The translations under genes were made by a program, and so were the position numbers. 64,000 nt of DNA from Microbacterium oxydans (GTDB taxonomy: Bacteria > Actinomycetota > Actinomycetes > Actinomycetales > Microbacteriaceae), in assembly GCF_000956525.1 (NCBI RefSeq), contig NZ_JYIW01000026.1:620001-684000 (forward strand), in the 5' to 3' direction. Position 1 is the first letter of the stretch; every line of letters starts with the position of its first letter. Below, one piece after another: positions 62,538 through 64,000 of this stretch. A model generated the notes under the pieces. That model did not search any database, was not told the DNA's origin, and saw only the letters and a list, made by a program, of their open reading frames with translations.

Positions 62538-64000
62538 GTGCCCACCACCCTCGCCGACCCGCTCGACGCCGCCCTCCTCGGCGAGGCGACGCAGATCCAC
62601 ACGCGCTCGATCGATCGATTCGCCCGAGCGCACGACGCCTCGCACTACCTCTTGATCCCGGATGCCGTGCTGTCGCCGGCGGACGCTGAGGGCGTCGCCC
62701 GCGCCTTCACCGCTGTGCGCGCGGCCGGGCGCACCATGACATTCCGCTCCGGCGGCACGAGCTTGTCGGGGCAGAGCGTGAGCGGTGACATCCTGGTCGA
62801 CACGCGCAGCCACTTCCGGCACATCGCCGTGGAGAACGGCGGCGCGAGCGTCCGCGTGGGCCCTGGCGCGACGGTGCGTCAGGTCAACACCCGCCTCGTC
62901 CGCCATGGCCGCAAGCTCGGCCCCGACCCGGCGAGCGAGATCGCCTGCACGATCGGCGGCGTCGTGGCGAACAACTCCAGCGGCATGGCCTGTGGCATCA
63001 CCGAGAACTCGTACCAGACCATCGAGTCGATGCTGGTCGTGCTGCCGAGCGGCACGATCCTCGACACCGCGCACCCGGAGGCGAATGCGCTGCTCCGAGC
63101 CGCCGAACCCGAGCTCGCCGACGGCCTGCTCACACAGCGCGCCCGCCTGCTGGCCGACCCGGAGCACGTGGCGTTCCTGCGGCAGCAGTTCTCAATGAAG
63201 AACACGATGGGCTACGGCCTGAACGCACTGCTCGACTTCGACGATCCGGTCCGGATCCTCGAGCACCTCATCATCGGCTCGGAGGGCACGCTCGCCTTCG
63301 TGGCCGAGGCTCGGTTCCGCACGATCGAGGTTCGCCCGTCGATCGCCACCGGACTGCTCGTGTTCGAGACGCTCTCCGACGCGATGACCGCGCTCCCCGC
63401 GCTGACCGAGCTCGGACTGGCGACCATCGAGCTGCTCGACGCCGCCTCGTTGCGAGTCGCGCAGGGGCTCAGCGACGTACCTGAGACGATCGCCGAGATC
63501 GAGGTCGTCGACCATGCGGCGCTGCTCGTCGAAGTGCACGCCCGAGACACCGACGCCCTGGCCGAGGCCCGCACCGCCGCGCAGCAGCACTTCGACTCAC
63601 TGCCGCTCGCCGTCGCCCCACGCCTCACGACGGATGCCGCAGAGCGCGCGGCGCTCTGGCACGTGCGGAAGGGGCTGTACACGGCTGTCGCAGGCGCACG
63701 CCCGTCAGGGACGACGGCGCTGCTCGAGGACATCGTCGTCCCGGTCGACCGCCTGCTCGTCACCTGCGAGCGCCTGATCGAGCTCTTCGCAGAGCACGGG
63801 TACGAAGGCTCCGTCATCTTCGGGCACGCCAAGGACGGCAACGTCCACTTCCTGCTGAACGAGCGCTTCGACGACCCCGCGAGCGTCGCCAGATACCGCC
63901 GCTTCACCGACGACCTGGTCGAGTTGGTGCTGGGCCAGCAGGGGTCGCTCAAGGCCGAGCACGGCACCGGGCGCATCATGGCGCCGTTCGTGCGACGGCA
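62538..64000 (+). CDS. FAD-binding oxidase (GlcD/D-lactate dehydrogenase type), 3' cut
   Basis: GTG 62538 with GGAGG 5 nt upstream; open to the window end, 487 codons. The FAD-binding type-4 domain shows RSGGTSLSGQSV, VGPGATVRQVNTRL and GPDPASEIACTIGGVVANNSSG; then QFSMKNTMGYGLNALLDF and the C-terminal domain with LLEDIVVPVDRL and FGHAKDGNVHFLL. It oxidises a 2-hydroxy acid. Many actinobacterial forms continue with an Fe-S domain, which cannot be seen here. It is the likely target of the GntR gene. Confidence 0.9.
   Translation, partial: MPTTLADPLDAALLGEATQIHTRSIDRFARAHDASHYLLIPDAVLSPADAEGVARAFTAVRAAGRTMTFRSGGTSLSGQSVSGDILVDTRSHFRHIAVENGGASVRVGPGATVRQVNTRLVRHGRKLGPDPASEIACTIGGVVANNSSGMACGITENSYQTIESMLVVLPSGTILDTAHPEANALLRAAEPELADGLLTQRARLLADPEHVAFLRQQFSMKNTMGYGLNALLDFDDPVRILEHLIIGSEGTLAFVAEARFRTIEVRPSIATGLLVFETLSDAMTALPALTELGLATIELLDAASLRVAQGLSDVPETIAEIEVVDHAALLVEVHARDTDALAEARTAAQQHFDSLPLAVAPRLTTDAAERAALWHVRKGLYTAVAGARPSGTTALLEDIVVPVDRLLVTCERLIELFAEHGYEGSVIFGHAKDGNVHFLLNERFDDPASVARYRRFTDDLVELVLGQQGSLKAEHGTGRIMAPFVRR

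Noticed and set aside
1..64000. CRISPR arrays, IS elements, prophage genes, rRNA operons
   Set aside because: No regularly spaced repeats, transposase or phage structural proteins, or rRNA seen on either strand.

Overview
The window is high-GC, densely packed, mostly single-copy chromosomal DNA from a Gram-positive actinobacterium. The gene set and protein style (Cys-free L32, DUF177, a Ffh/FtsY/SMC/RnIII/MutM/RecG block, ATGA and GTGA start-stop overlaps, many GTG starts) fit Microbacteriaceae, most likely Microbacterium. This assignment is a judgement from protein character, not from a search. I saw no insertion sequence, prophage, CRISPR array or rRNA. Two tRNAs are present (Glu-CTC and Gln-CTG).

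Layout. 1-2 kb: a LysR regulator cut by the window edge, divergent from an EamA-type exporter, then a small secreted protein. 2-23.7 kb: a core block on the minus strand (ffh, ftsY, smc, mutM, rnc, rpmF, DUF177, coaD, recG, thiL, with rsmD on plus), interrupted by a TetR gene, lipB-lipA, an alpha/beta hydrolase and a plus-strand cassette at 12.0-16.9 kb. 23.7-30.6 kb: a DUF3515 lipoprotein, then ddl, gpsA, plsC-like, murA, leuD and leuC on minus. 30.8-34.9 kb: a PLP sulfhydrylase-like enzyme coupled to a flavin monooxygenase, DUF427, a Lon-substrate-binding-domain protein and DUF2834. 34.9-38 kb: terC behind a yybP-ykoY-type (Mn2+) riboswitch, an ECF-like sigma factor with a DUF4349 membrane partner, and tRNA-Glu. 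38-49 kb: MBL-fold hydrolase, GNAT, pepN, MarR with 3-hydroxyacyl-CoA dehydrogenase, a large HTH-STAND-TPR regulator, two uncharacterised proteins, topoisomerase IB, a membrane protein and tRNA-Gln. 49-60 kb: gltX downstream of FAH/MFS/methyltransferase genes, ilvE, leuB, a DHA2 efflux pump with TetR, and serA. 60-64 kb: three uncharacterised membrane proteins and a GntR repressor divergent from an FAD-linked oxidase cut by the window edge.

Most interesting: (1) the 12.0-16.9 kb cassette. A clear promoter drives a 36-codon leader ORF with a near-perfect Shine-Dalgarno, then a 216-nt leader with several hairpins and two anti-SD words, then an unrecognised 90-aa protein, two paralogous double-GNAT acetyltransferases (the second with a degenerate N-terminal acetyl-CoA loop) and an ABC exporter. 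An 18-bp perfect inverted repeat lies inside the first GNAT gene. The cassette sits on the opposite strand between smc and mutM, which are usually close neighbours. (2) A leaderless 15-codon peptide with three consecutive Leu codons (two of them the rare CTT) in front of leuCD, overlapping a 10-bp hairpin: a probable leucine attenuator. (3) The Mn2+-type riboswitch of terC, and several well-formed operators beside TetR, MarR and GntR regulators.

Branched-chain amino-acid genes are spread over three loci here (leuCD, leuB, ilvE) with serA nearby. Cell-envelope genes (murA, ddl, gpsA, plsC-like) form one cluster. Protein targeting and chromosome maintenance (ffh, ftsY, smc) form another.
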